Positions 17,566 to 25,569 of a stretch of 64,000 bases of DNA are shown piece by piece; position 1 is the stretch's first letter; each line of letters starts with the position of its first letter. This DNA comes from Bacteroides acidifaciens (lineage in GTDB: Bacteria > Bacteroidota > Bacteroidia > Bacteroidales > Bacteroidaceae). Under the pieces are notes generated by a model. The model was not told the DNA's origin. It saw only the letters and a list, made by a program, of their open reading frames with translations, and ran no database searches. The stretch is taken from assembly GCF_024623065.1 (NCBI RefSeq), contig NZ_JANJZR010000010.1, positions 28,376 through 92,375 on the forward strand, given 5' to 3'. The position numbers and the translations under genes were made by a program.

Positions 17566-17631
17566 ATTCGCCGTTGGGCAACGGTGAAATCATCGTTGGG
17601 CAACCATGAATTCGCCGTTGCCCAACGACGA
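17566..17631. repeat. triple CGTTGGGCAAC repeat, third copy inverted
   Basis: CGTTGGGCAACG (17572-17583) and CGTTGGGCAAC (17594-17604) are in one orientation and CGTTGCCCAACG (17616-17627) in the other. The first and third are preceded by the same AATTCGC. It lies between the structured RNAs and the HU terminator and is either a protein-binding array or a repetitive element. Confidence 0.6.
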
Positions 17632-17663
17632 TTTAAACCATACCTACCCGAAATGTCAAAAAA

Positions 17664-17695
17664 ATAGGGAAAGTTCCCGAAAGAACTTTCCCTAT
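17664..17695 (-). terminator. terminator of the HU gene
   Basis: A perfect 12-bp stem (ATAGGGAAAGTT pairing with AACTTTCCCTAT) with an 8-nt loop is followed by a T-run on the minus strand. Confidence 0.9.
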
Positions 17696-17717
17696 CAAAA
17701 GCAATTTTTAGTAAAAA

Positions 17718-18206
17718 CTAAGCCGCCGGATCAGGATCCGGGGTTTCTCCAGAATCTCCACCAGAACCACCACCTGCGTCAGGCTCACCACTGTTGCCAC
17801 CATTCGTATCTGCCACATTACCGCCAAACAACTCTATGCTCGCAGAGCCAAGCATTTCCTTGAACGCACTTCCCGGAGTAAAGACTATCTTTCTCCTAAT
17901 AATTGTATTGGCATTCACGTCTTCTACACTATTTTGGCTTTCCGCATTGATAGCCGGACGGAATGAACCAAACTCTCCCAACTTCACAGAGAACCCTTCT
18001 TCTATGAAAGATACCATGGTATCTTGTACGCCTTTCAGCACTACGTCCACCATAGCCCGATGGATACCCGTCCGCTGATTTACCTCGTCGCATAACTTGT
18101 TATAGTTGATGCTTCCCACTAGTACATTTGCCGCAACATACTTTTCCACCTTATTGTCCTTGTCAAAACACAAGGTGATTTTTTTCTTTTTATATCTTAT
18201 TGCCAT
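17718..18206 (-). CDS. HU-family DNA-binding protein with acidic Gly-rich tail
   Basis: The 162-aa protein has an HU/IHF-like fold over about residues 1-120 (MAIRYKKKKITLCFDKDN, then SVKLGEFGSFRPAI, the DNA-binding-arm region). The 35-residue tail is rich in Gly, Asp and Ser and ends PDPDPAA. It belongs to the HU-like group that is abundant in Bacteroides and often found at capsule and mobile loci. A role in DNA architecture is inferred. It is monocistronic, with its own promoter, a GAAGTCA/TGACTTC hairpin in its 5' UTR (18241-18260) and a strong terminator. Confidence 0.88.
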   Translation of the reverse strand: MAIRYKKKKITLCFDKDNKVEKYVAANVLVGSINYNKLCDEVNQRTGIHRAMVDVVLKGVQDTMVSFIEEGFSVKLGEFGSFRPAINAESQNSVEDVNANTIIRRKIVFTPGSAFKEMLGSASIELFGGNVADTNGGNSGEPDAGGGSGGDSGETPDPDPAA

Positions 18207-18264
18207 ATTTGCTATAGATTAAAAAGTGATACAATATACAGAAGTCACTCTACTGACTTCACAA

Positions 18265-18272
18265 CAAAGGTA
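18265..18272 (-). promoter_or_regulatory. promoter -7 element (TACCTTTG) for the HU gene
   Basis: The minus strand reads TACCTTTG about 58 nt before the HU start codon. Confidence 0.55.
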
Positions 18273-18299
18273 TAAGTCTTATTCAAGATTTCCTAATAG

Positions 18300-18598
18300 G
18301 GAAATTTTGAAAAAAGGCAGTTTCATTCTTTGTTTATTTACAAATATGAAATAAGACATACAAAATGCAAATTCAAGTCAATCAAATGAATTATATAACT
18401 GTAAATCAATATATTAAAAATAAAAACAGAAAGAAAACAGGTGACATATAAAAAATAAACGGCCTACTAAGGATTTGAAGCTTTCAAAAACGCGGAAAGT
18501 AAGAAAATAAAGAATGAGAAAAATAAAAAATGCAGAAACAGAGAATTTTCACTTTTAATAATCATTAACCAACCATTCCAAATAAGCAAACAAAAAGA
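18300..18598. other. AT-rich intergenic stretch, nothing recognised
   Basis: I see no open frame, tRNA or paired promoter boxes in this spacer between the HU gene and the uxaB terminator. Confidence 0.5.
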
Positions 18599-18636
18599 GC
18601 GTTTTGAAAGTTATATTTCCTATCAAAACGCCCCTT
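18599..18636 (-). terminator. terminator of lacI-uxaB
   Basis: GGGGCGTTTTGA pairs with TCAAAACGCTC on the minus strand and is followed by TTTTTGTTTG. Confidence 0.8.
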
Positions 18637-18667
18637 ATATTCATGTTCGACTTTCGTCGTCTCTTAT

Positions 18668-20110
18668 CTATTGCAGGATACCTTTCACAGTCTCCAACAT
18701 ACCTTTTTCCTGAATTGAATCCAAATCCGCTTTCACGGCTTCTGTCAATCCCGGAATCTTATTCAGGTCTTCACCCCAGATGAATTCTGCAGCCAGAACA
18801 CCTTCAGCAACTTTCTTTGTGCACCCTGTTGCCCAAAGTTCTTTCAGTAAATTCATGATTTCAGGAGCGTCATTCGGTACAATTTCAGTACCATCTGCAC
18901 GTACACCACCCTTATAATAAGTAATGATAGCAGCCAAACCAAGTACCAATCCTTTCGGAAGTTCACCTTTACGTTCGAGATAAGTTTTTAATCCCGGCAG
19001 GTCACGAGTTTCGTATTTCGGGAATGAGTTCAGCATAATGCTTGTTACTGCATGGTCTACAAACGGGTTATTGAAACGTTCCAATACGTCGTTAGCAAAT
19101 TTCTCTAATTCATCTTTCGGCAAATTCAATGTTTCCATCAGTTCGTCAAACATCACCTTATGGATATATTTACCGATTACTTCGTGCTGACAAGCATCAC
19201 GAACGATATTCACTTCGGACAGATAAGCAACCGGAGAAAGAACCGTATGAGGACCATTCAACAGAGTAACTTTACGTTCATGGTAAGGAGCTTCCGAAGG
19301 AACGAACAATACATTCAAACCTGCCTTGTCAGCCGGGAATTCTTTAGCCACTTCCTGCGGAGCTTCGATTACCCACAGATGGAAAATTTCAGCCTGAACA
19401 ACCAAGTTATCATCATATTGCAATTTTTCTTTGATAGCAGCAATATCCTTGCGCGGGAATCCCGGAACGATACGGTCTACCAGTGTCGCATACACGCCAC
19501 AAGCTTCCTCAAACCAAGTCTTGAATTCATTACCCAGGTTCCACAATTCAATATACTGATAAATCGTTTCTTTCAGTTTATGGCCGTTCAGGAAAATAAG
19601 TTCGCATGGGAAGATAATCAAACCTTTCGTTTTATCACCGTTGAATGTTTTAAAACGATGATACAGCAATTGAGTCAATTTACCCGGATATGATGAAGCA
19701 GGAGCATCATCAAGTTTGCAAGTTGGATCAAAAGCGATTCCGGCTTCTGTAGTATTCGAAATAACGAAACGCATTTCCGGTTGCTCTGCCAACTTCATGA
19801 ACTCATCATTTTGAGAATAAGGGTTCAAGGCACGGCTAATTACATCAATCATTGTCAGGCTGTTAACCACTTCTCCTTTATCCAATCCTTGAAGATTGAC
19901 ATGATAAAGGTCGTCTTGTGCATTCAGCATGTCAACCATACCTTTATCAATCGGTTGAACCACTACCACACTACTATTAAAGTCTGTTTTCTGGTTCATG
20001 TTATAAATAATCCAATCTACAAATGCGCGTAAGAAATTACCTTCGCCAAATTGGATAATACGCTCCGGACGTTGTGTTTTAGGAGCAGTTTCTTTGTTTA
20101 ATGCTTTCAT
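18668..20110 (-). CDS. uxaB: tagaturonate reductase (altronate oxidoreductase)
   Basis: UxaB reduces D-tagaturonate to D-altronate with NADH in galacturonate catabolism. The 480-aa length and motifs fit: QFGEGNFLRAFVDWIIYNMN, the nucleotide-binding N-terminus typical of the polyol/mannitol dehydrogenase superfamily, LNGPHTVLSPVAYL and DHAVTSIMLNSFPKYE. Fructuronate reductase (UxuB) is a relative, but the UxaB-type N-terminus and the neighbouring uxaC favour uxaB. It lies 26 nt after the lacI-family regulator on the same strand, so the regulator and enzyme form an operon that diverges from uxaC. Confidence 0.92.
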   Translation of the reverse strand: MKALNKETAPKTQRPERIIQFGEGNFLRAFVDWIIYNMNQKTDFNSSVVVVQPIDKGMVDMLNAQDDLYHVNLQGLDKGEVVNSLTMIDVISRALNPYSQNDEFMKLAEQPEMRFVISNTTEAGIAFDPTCKLDDAPASSYPGKLTQLLYHRFKTFNGDKTKGLIIFPCELIFLNGHKLKETIYQYIELWNLGNEFKTWFEEACGVYATLVDRIVPGFPRKDIAAIKEKLQYDDNLVVQAEIFHLWVIEAPQEVAKEFPADKAGLNVLFVPSEAPYHERKVTLLNGPHTVLSPVAYLSEVNIVRDACQHEVIGKYIHKVMFDELMETLNLPKDELEKFANDVLERFNNPFVDHAVTSIMLNSFPKYETRDLPGLKTYLERKGELPKGLVLGLAAIITYYKGGVRADGTEIVPNDAPEIMNLLKELWATGCTKKVAEGVLAAEFIWGEDLNKIPGLTEAVKADLDSIQEKGMLETVKGILQ

Positions 20111-20136
20111 GTTAGTTGTAATTTATAAAGTTGATA

Positions 20137-21204
20137 TTATACAAATTCAAAATAAAAATCAATATTCTCTTTAATCAATATGTCGATGGGCATATATTTC
20201 ACGGAATCGACTGCCTTCTTAAATACTACGTGGTCACACAATGCTTTCACTCCACAATATCCTTGCAATCCGGGACGCTGTCCTATCAGATAATGCACAT
20301 CACCCGATTTCAAAAGATCTACATTTGCTTTCAGAAGGTCATATCCTATCAATCCCTTCATACTACGTCCTGCATGACGAAGATACTCCCCTAACTGATA
20401 GACTCTGGAATTAAAGACAACGCCAAGCACAGCTTTCGGATGCGCCTGGAAAAATTCATCCAATGTCTGCTGATTGTTTTCCTGGTTGGATTTATTGAGC
20501 ACCACTTCATGAATCGTCAAATTGTTGTACTCTTCAGTTATATAGTTCATGAAACCTTTCAAACGGCGCTGCATCTGTATTTCAGCAGGATTATCCTTAT
20601 TATTACTTAAAAACAGAACCAGTTCCTGCCCTTCTCCTACCGAATAATTGCGCATTAATATTTTGGCCGCAATATATCCACTTTTGTATGAATCCTGCCC
20701 GATATATGTCAACGCATCCACCTCTTCCATATTAAAATCGACAAAGGCATAAGCTATCTTGTTCTCTTGCAGATAGGCTGTCAATGACAACGTTTCTTCC
20801 CGGAAATTCGGAGCAATCAAAACAGCATCCACATTACTATCCTTAATAGCACAACAAGCCTCTCGATAACTCTCCTCATCACCATGATGATAGCACAGAT
20901 AATCCACACTCACATTGAAAGGACGCAATTCCTGCCGTGCACGTTCAATACCACCCACTACCGAATGCCAATAATCATGTTCTATATAATAAGGAATCAA
21001 GCAAATGAAAGAATATTTCTTTTTAGCAGCCAATCCGATAGCAAATACATTCGGTTGATAATGAATCTCATCCAACACCTTTTGTACTTTAGCTTTGCTC
21101 TTGGGAGATACGTCACCCCGATTGTGCAGTACCCTGTCAACCGTTCCGGCGGAAACACCGGCCATGCGGGCTATGTCTTTAATGGTATAGTTCTGGTCCT
21201 CCAT
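20137..21204 (-). CDS. LacI-family transcriptional regulator of hexuronate genes
   Basis: The 355-aa regulator has an N-terminal LacI helix-turn-helix (IKDIARMAGVSAGTVDRVLHNRGDVS, shown here in part; about 8-33) and a periplasmic-binding-protein-like effector domain. The VDRVLHNRG variant, in place of VSRVLN, is common in Bacteroides regulators of this type. Sitting between and divergent from uxaB and uxaC, it most likely senses a uronate or a pathway intermediate and represses both promoters. Effector and operator are inferred, not shown. Confidence 0.9.
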   Translation of the reverse strand: MEDQNYTIKDIARMAGVSAGTVDRVLHNRGDVSPKSKAKVQKVLDEIHYQPNVFAIGLAAKKKYSFICLIPYYIEHDYWHSVVGGIERARQELRPFNVSVDYLCYHHGDEESYREACCAIKDSNVDAVLIAPNFREETLSLTAYLQENKIAYAFVDFNMEEVDALTYIGQDSYKSGYIAAKILMRNYSVGEGQELVLFLSNNKDNPAEIQMQRRLKGFMNYITEEYNNLTIHEVVLNKSNQENNQQTLDEFFQAHPKAVLGVVFNSRVYQLGEYLRHAGRSMKGLIGYDLLKANVDLLKSGDVHYLIGQRPGLQGYCGVKALCDHVVFKKAVDSVKYMPIDILIKENIDFYFEFV

Positions 21205-21238
21205 AGTGCTAAAACTTAAATATTATAAATAATCGCTG

Positions 21239-21246
21239 CAAATATA
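21239..21246 (-). promoter_or_regulatory. promoter -7 element (TATATTTG) for lacI-uxaB
   Basis: The minus strand reads TATATTTG, with CTTG 18 nt upstream (21265-21268). The boxes interleave with those of the uxaC promoter. Confidence 0.6.
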
Positions 21247-21254
21247 CGAATTAT

Positions 21255-21285
21255 TTTGTTACTACAAGTAAATTTTCTATTTTTG
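21255..21285 (+). promoter_or_regulatory. consensus promoter of uxaC (TTTG-N19-TATTTTTG)
   Basis: The -33 box TTTG (21255-21258) and -7 box TATTTTTG (21278-21285) are exactly 19 nt apart. The start point near 21292 leaves a leader of about 110 nt. The leader contains inverted repeats GCTAATA/TATTAGC (21298-21304, 21327-21333) and ACCTAT/ATAGGT (21324-21329, 21351-21356), possible operator sites for the LacI regulator. Confidence 0.75.
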
Positions 21286-21402
21286 TGTTCGATAACGGCT
21301 AATAAAACTAAAACGAAATTTACACCTATTAGCTTTAATATCAATACTATATAGGTATAAATACGGAAAGTAATAATTTTATATACTTAAAACACAGTAA
21401 TA

Positions 21403-22809
21403 ATGAAGAACTTCATGGACGAAAACTTCTTGTTGCAGACAGAAACTGCACAAAAGTTGTATCACGAGCATGCGGCTAAAATGCCGATCATCGACTATCA
21501 CTGCCACTTAATCCCTCAAATGGTAGCTGACGACTACAAGTTTAAATCACTGACTGAAATATGGTTAGGCGGAGACCACTATAAATGGCGTGCAATGCGT
21601 ACCAATGGCGTAGACGAACGTTTCTGCACAGGAAAAGATACCACAGACTGGGAAAAGTTCGAGAAATGGGCGGAAACCGTTCCTTATACATTCCGCAACC
21701 CGTTGTATCACTGGACTCACCTTGAACTAAAGACAGCATTCGGCATCAACAAGATCTTGAACCCGCAAACTGCACGTGAGATTTACGACGAATGTAACGA
21801 GAAGCTGGCTCAACCCGAATATTCAGCTCGCGGAATGATGCGTCGTTACCATGTAGAAACCGTATGTACTACGGATGATCCTATCGATTCACTGGAATAC
21901 CACATCAAAACCCGTGAAAGCGGATTTGAAGTAAAGATGTTGCCTACTTGGCGTCCTGACAAGGCGATGGCTGTAGAAGTGCCTGCTGATTTCCGTGCTT
22001 ATGTAGAAAAATTAGCAGAAGTAAGCGGTGTTACTATCACCAACTTCGATGATATGATTGCCGCTTTACGCAAACGTCATGATTTCTTCGCAGAACAGGG
22101 ATGTCGTCTGTCTGACCATGGCATCGAAGAGTTCTATGCAGAAGATTATACAGATGCAGAAATTAAGGCTATATTTAATAAGGTATATGGCGGTACAGAA
22201 TTGACTAAAGAAGAAATCCTGAAGTTCAAATCTGCAATGCTTGTCATTTTCGGAGAAATGGATTGGGAAAAAGGATGGACTCAGCAATTCCACTACGGTG
22301 CTATCCGCAATAACAACACCAAAATGTTTAAACTGTTAGGCCCCGACACCGGTTTTGATTCTATCGGTGAATTTACAACCGCTAAAGCAATGGCTAAATT
22401 CCTCGACCGCCTGAATACGAATGGCAAACTGACCAAAACAATCCTTTACAACCTGAATCCGTGCGCAAACGAAGTTATCGCTACTATGTTAGGTAACTTC
22501 CAGGATGGTTCTATAGCTGGAAAAATCCAATTCGGTTCAGGATGGTGGTTCCTGGATCAGAAAGATGGTATGGAAAAGCAGATGAACGCCTTATCTGTTC
22601 TCGGTCTTTTAAGCCGCTTTGTAGGTATGTTGACAGATTCGCGCTCGTTCCTCTCCTATCCTCGTCACGAATACTTCCGTCGTACATTATGTAATCTTGT
22701 AGGACGTGATGTAGAGAATGGAGAAATCCCGACATCTGAAATGGTACGTGTCAACCAGATGATTGAAGATATTAGCTACAATAACGCTAAGAACTTCTTC
22801 AAGTTCTAA
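21403..22809 (+). CDS. uxaC: glucuronate (uronate) isomerase
   Basis: UxaC converts D-glucuronate to D-fructuronate and D-galacturonate to D-tagaturonate, the entry step of hexuronate catabolism. The 468-aa protein has the amidohydrolase-like features of the family: MPIIDYHCHL near residue 30 (metal-binding His pair), VETVCTTDDPIDSLEYH and LTDSRSFLSYPRHEYFRR near the C-terminus. It has its own consensus promoter, diverges from the regulator/uxaB operon and is followed by a terminator. uxaA and the kdg genes are not in this window. Confidence 0.95.
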   Translation: MKNFMDENFLLQTETAQKLYHEHAAKMPIIDYHCHLIPQMVADDYKFKSLTEIWLGGDHYKWRAMRTNGVDERFCTGKDTTDWEKFEKWAETVPYTFRNPLYHWTHLELKTAFGINKILNPQTAREIYDECNEKLAQPEYSARGMMRRYHVETVCTTDDPIDSLEYHIKTRESGFEVKMLPTWRPDKAMAVEVPADFRAYVEKLAEVSGVTITNFDDMIAALRKRHDFFAEQGCRLSDHGIEEFYAEDYTDAEIKAIFNKVYGGTELTKEEILKFKSAMLVIFGEMDWEKGWTQQFHYGAIRNNNTKMFKLLGPDTGFDSIGEFTTAKAMAKFLDRLNTNGKLTKTILYNLNPCANEVIATMLGNFQDGSIAGKIQFGSGWWFLDQKDGMEKQMNALSVLGLLSRFVGMLTDSRSFLSYPRHEYFRRTLCNLVGRDVENGEIPTSEMVRVNQMIEDISYNNAKNFFKF

Positions 22810-22833
22810 CCATCAGAATAGAAATATAAACAA

Positions 22834-22871
22834 AGCCGCTGTTTGAATTCAAATTCAAGCAGCGGTATTTT
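22834..22871 (+). terminator. terminator of uxaC
   Basis: CCGCTGTTTGAATT pairs imperfectly with AATTCAAGCAGCGG, followed by TATTTTT. Confidence 0.8.
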
Positions 22872-23126
22872 TAGCTCCCCCCCAAAAAACCAAGTAATAG
22901 CGTAAATATTTATATAAATAAGGAGGAATATTTTACTCCATTTTTTAGTCCTACAATTATTACTTTGTCTTAGCAACTTTATTATATCTATCTAGTGAAT
23001 AAAAACTTTTAATTCAATTGTTTAAACACCATTGGATTACAACGACAACTGCAATATTTCTTTTATCAAATAGAATAATTTCATACATCCATAAAATATT
23101 CATTATTTTTTTTTAACTAATATAAG
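22872..23126. other. AT-rich upstream region of the fimbrial operon
   Basis: There is no coding frame or RNA I can support. The stretch is strongly AT-rich and lies ahead of the fimbrial promoter, where regulators might bind. Confidence 0.45.
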
Positions 23127-23159
23127 TTTAGAAAATCCGCTAAATTATTTTTAATTTTG
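23127..23159 (+). promoter_or_regulatory. promoter of the fimbrial operon
   Basis: TAATTTTG (23152-23159) matches TAnnTTTG, with TTTA at 23127-23130, 21 nt upstream. The roughly 100-nt leader contains a GGTTTG/CAAACC hairpin (23211-23231). No inverted repeats flank the promoter, so I see no sign of phase variation. Confidence 0.6.
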
Positions 23160-23262
23160 CACCGTAATTCTTTTTAGGGAAAGAAGTTGCAAAATAAAAA
23201 ATGTATAGGTTTGACAAGCGAGCAAACCAGAGGGAAATTCTATAATTGGGATTAATTTATAA

Positions 23263-24540
23263 ATGGAATACAGAATTCTACTGCTGATAGTGTCGATGCT
23301 TTTCACCGGTACGGTCATGGCAGAAGGTACGTTAAACAAAGATACGATCAGTGTACGCGTTTATTTCCGGCAAGGTTATTCAATTTTGGAATCTGCATAT
23401 CGAAATAATGGTACACGTTTGGAGATGTTTGCCGCACAGTTCCGTGCGCTACAGGCAGACCAGACTATTCGTCTACGATACATTCATATAGATGTCGGTA
23501 CTTCACCGGAAGGAAGCAGTAGTCTTAACAGGCGCCTTTCGGATAAGCGGGCAATCCAAATTATGGATTACTTGCACAATCACACATCACTCCCCGATTC
23601 ACTAATGAAATTTAATTCGCATGGTATAAACTGGGAAGGGTTGAAAAAGCTAGTCTCAGCATCGGATATGTCTTATAAAGACGAAGTTCTTGAGATTTTA
23701 CACACCATGCCAAAACAGGTGTCATGTAACAGCGGAATCGAAGACGAATGCAAGCAGCAGTTGAAAACGCAACACGGTGGACAACCCTATAAGTATATGT
23801 ATAGACACTTCTTTCCTGAGTTGCGAAGTGCGAATGTAAATATATACTGCGAATTCGAGCGCCTGCCAAAATTGGAGCGGCCTATTGCTATAGCCAATCA
23901 CCCTGCTCCAAAAGTTGAGACTCTACCTATGAGTTTAGAGAGCACACACACAGCTCCAGTGTCAGCACCACTCAAGCCTTTCTGTATGGTTCTGAAAACC
24001 AATATGCTCTACGATGCACTTCTTATTCCCAACATAGGTGCGGAATTGCACATCGGGCAAGGATGGTCTGTCGGCTGCAACTGGATGTACTCATGGTGGA
24101 AAAACGACACGCGCCATAATTACTGGCGTATATATGGAGGTGAATTGGGCATCCGTAAATATATTGGTCGTCGTGCAACCAAAAATCCACTCACCGGGCA
24201 TCACCTTGGCATCTACAGCCAAATATTGACTTATGATTTCGAAACCGGCGGTCGTGGCTATATGGCAGGAACACCGGGTGGTACACTGTTAGATAAAGCT
24301 AATTATACTGTAGGATTGGAGTATGGTTATTCACTACCTGTCAACCGAAAACTTAGCATCGACTTCACGCTTGGTGCAGGTTACATGACGGGGCAATATC
24401 ATGAATACCTGCCTCTTGATGGGTGTAATGTGTGGCAAAGTACCAAACAGCGTCGCTGGTTTGGCCCAACGAAAGCGGAAATATCGTTGGTGTGGTTCGT
24501 CGGACGCAATAGTTGCAACGGGAAAGGAGGTAAACGATGA
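23263..24540 (+). CDS. DUF3575 outer-membrane protein of a fimbrial cluster
   Basis: The 425-aa protein has a signal peptide (LLLIVSMLFTGTVMA). An N-terminal part of about 180 residues resembles an OmpA-like periplasmic domain (FRQGYSILESAYRNN; SLNRRLSDKRAIQIMDYL). The C-terminal DUF3575 beta-barrel-like domain starts near residue 245 (MVLKTNMLYDALLIPNIGAE). DUF3575 proteins regularly precede DUF5119 and fimbrillin genes in Bacteroides type V pilus clusters, in the position of Mfa/Fim accessory proteins. Its stop overlaps the start of the DUF5119 gene by 4 nt. Confidence 0.88.
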   Translation: MEYRILLLIVSMLFTGTVMAEGTLNKDTISVRVYFRQGYSILESAYRNNGTRLEMFAAQFRALQADQTIRLRYIHIDVGTSPEGSSSLNRRLSDKRAIQIMDYLHNHTSLPDSLMKFNSHGINWEGLKKLVSASDMSYKDEVLEILHTMPKQVSCNSGIEDECKQQLKTQHGGQPYKYMYRHFFPELRSANVNIYCEFERLPKLERPIAIANHPAPKVETLPMSLESTHTAPVSAPLKPFCMVLKTNMLYDALLIPNIGAELHIGQGWSVGCNWMYSWWKNDTRHNYWRIYGGELGIRKYIGRRATKNPLTGHHLGIYSQILTYDFETGGRGYMAGTPGGTLLDKANYTVGLEYGYSLPVNRKLSIDFTLGAGYMTGQYHEYLPLDGCNVWQSTKQRRWFGPTKAEISLVWFVGRNSCNGKGGKR

Positions 24541-25505
24541 AAAAGACACATTGTTTCTCCACCCATATGCTTTATCTCACAACATCCCTGCTGATGGTGG
24601 GATGTGAGCACAAAGAGCTATGCCACGACCATCCGCACACAACGCAGCTACAGGTTGTCTTCGACTGGGCGAAAGCCCCCGACGCGTCTCCCAAATCCAT
24701 GTCGCTCTACCTGTTTCCACAGGATGGTGGCAAGGCGCTGCGTTACGAGTTCGCAGGTCATAAAGGCGGCAAAATCCGGGTACCGGCGGGACACTATGAC
24801 GCATTGTGCCTGAACAGCGACACAGAAGGCATCTACTACCGCAACACAGATAAAAGAACAACTTTCGAGGTGACGACGCGCACGACAGCACTCCTGTCAC
24901 GTCTTTCTTCATTGGGTGTGCCCTCTCAAAATGCGCCCCGCGCCGAAGGGACGAAAAACGAACGTGTGGCATTGGAGCCGGACCGTGTGTGGAGCGACCA
25001 TACGGAAAACATACAACTGAAAAAAGCTACCGACGGTCAATCGCTTACGCTTTATCCGGAAATATCGATACACACATGTACCATCGAAATCCGAAATGCT
25101 GAAAACCTGAAATATGTATCGGGCGTCAGCGCCTCTATCTCAACCATGGCAGGCGGCATGTTGCCGGGCATAGGACCGAACGCGTTGTCCGAAGAACGGG
25201 TCACAATCCCCTTCGGGGTCGCCATGTCGGCCGACAAGACAACCATAACAGGTGGGATACAGAGTTTCGGTCACTGCCCGTTCACTCAGAACAGCCATAA
25301 ATTGGTTGTTTACACCGTGTTGGCAGATGGCAGCAAATGGTACTACACATATGATGTGACCAAACAGTTCCATACAGCTCCGAACCCACAGCATGTGCAT
25401 ATCCTGTTGGAAAAATTACCAATTCCGAAGCCGATCGTCGATGGCGGTGGTTTCGACCCCTCAGTTGACGAATGGGAGGATATAGAAGTAGACATCGAGA
25501 TGTAA
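24537..25505 (+). CDS. DUF5119 lipoprotein, FimB/Mfa2-like pilus anchor
   Basis: The 322-aa lipoprotein has a lipobox cysteine near residue 23 (LLMVGCEHKEL). The repeated beta-sandwich architecture of DUF5119 / Mfa2-FimB relatives starts at LQVVFDWAKAPDASPKSM. Such proteins anchor the pilus in the outer membrane and limit its length. The 5' half is visibly richer in G+C than its neighbours (many gcg, gac and ccg codons), suggesting a different ancestry from the adjoining AT-rich fimbrillin gene. It overlaps DUF3575 by 4 nt and lies 64 nt before the fimbrillin gene. Confidence 0.85.
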   Translation: MKKTHCFSTHMLYLTTSLLMVGCEHKELCHDHPHTTQLQVVFDWAKAPDASPKSMSLYLFPQDGGKALRYEFAGHKGGKIRVPAGHYDALCLNSDTEGIYYRNTDKRTTFEVTTRTTALLSRLSSLGVPSQNAPRAEGTKNERVALEPDRVWSDHTENIQLKKATDGQSLTLYPEISIHTCTIEIRNAENLKYVSGVSASISTMAGGMLPGIGPNALSEERVTIPFGVAMSADKTTITGGIQSFGHCPFTQNSHKLVVYTVLADGSKWYYTYDVTKQFHTAPNPQHVHILLEKLPIPKPIVDGGGFDPSVDEWEDIEVDIEM

Positions 25506-25569
25506 ACAAATCATAATTAATTCACACAACTAAATTTTTATTTCTAATTAAATTTTTATTTTTTTATTT

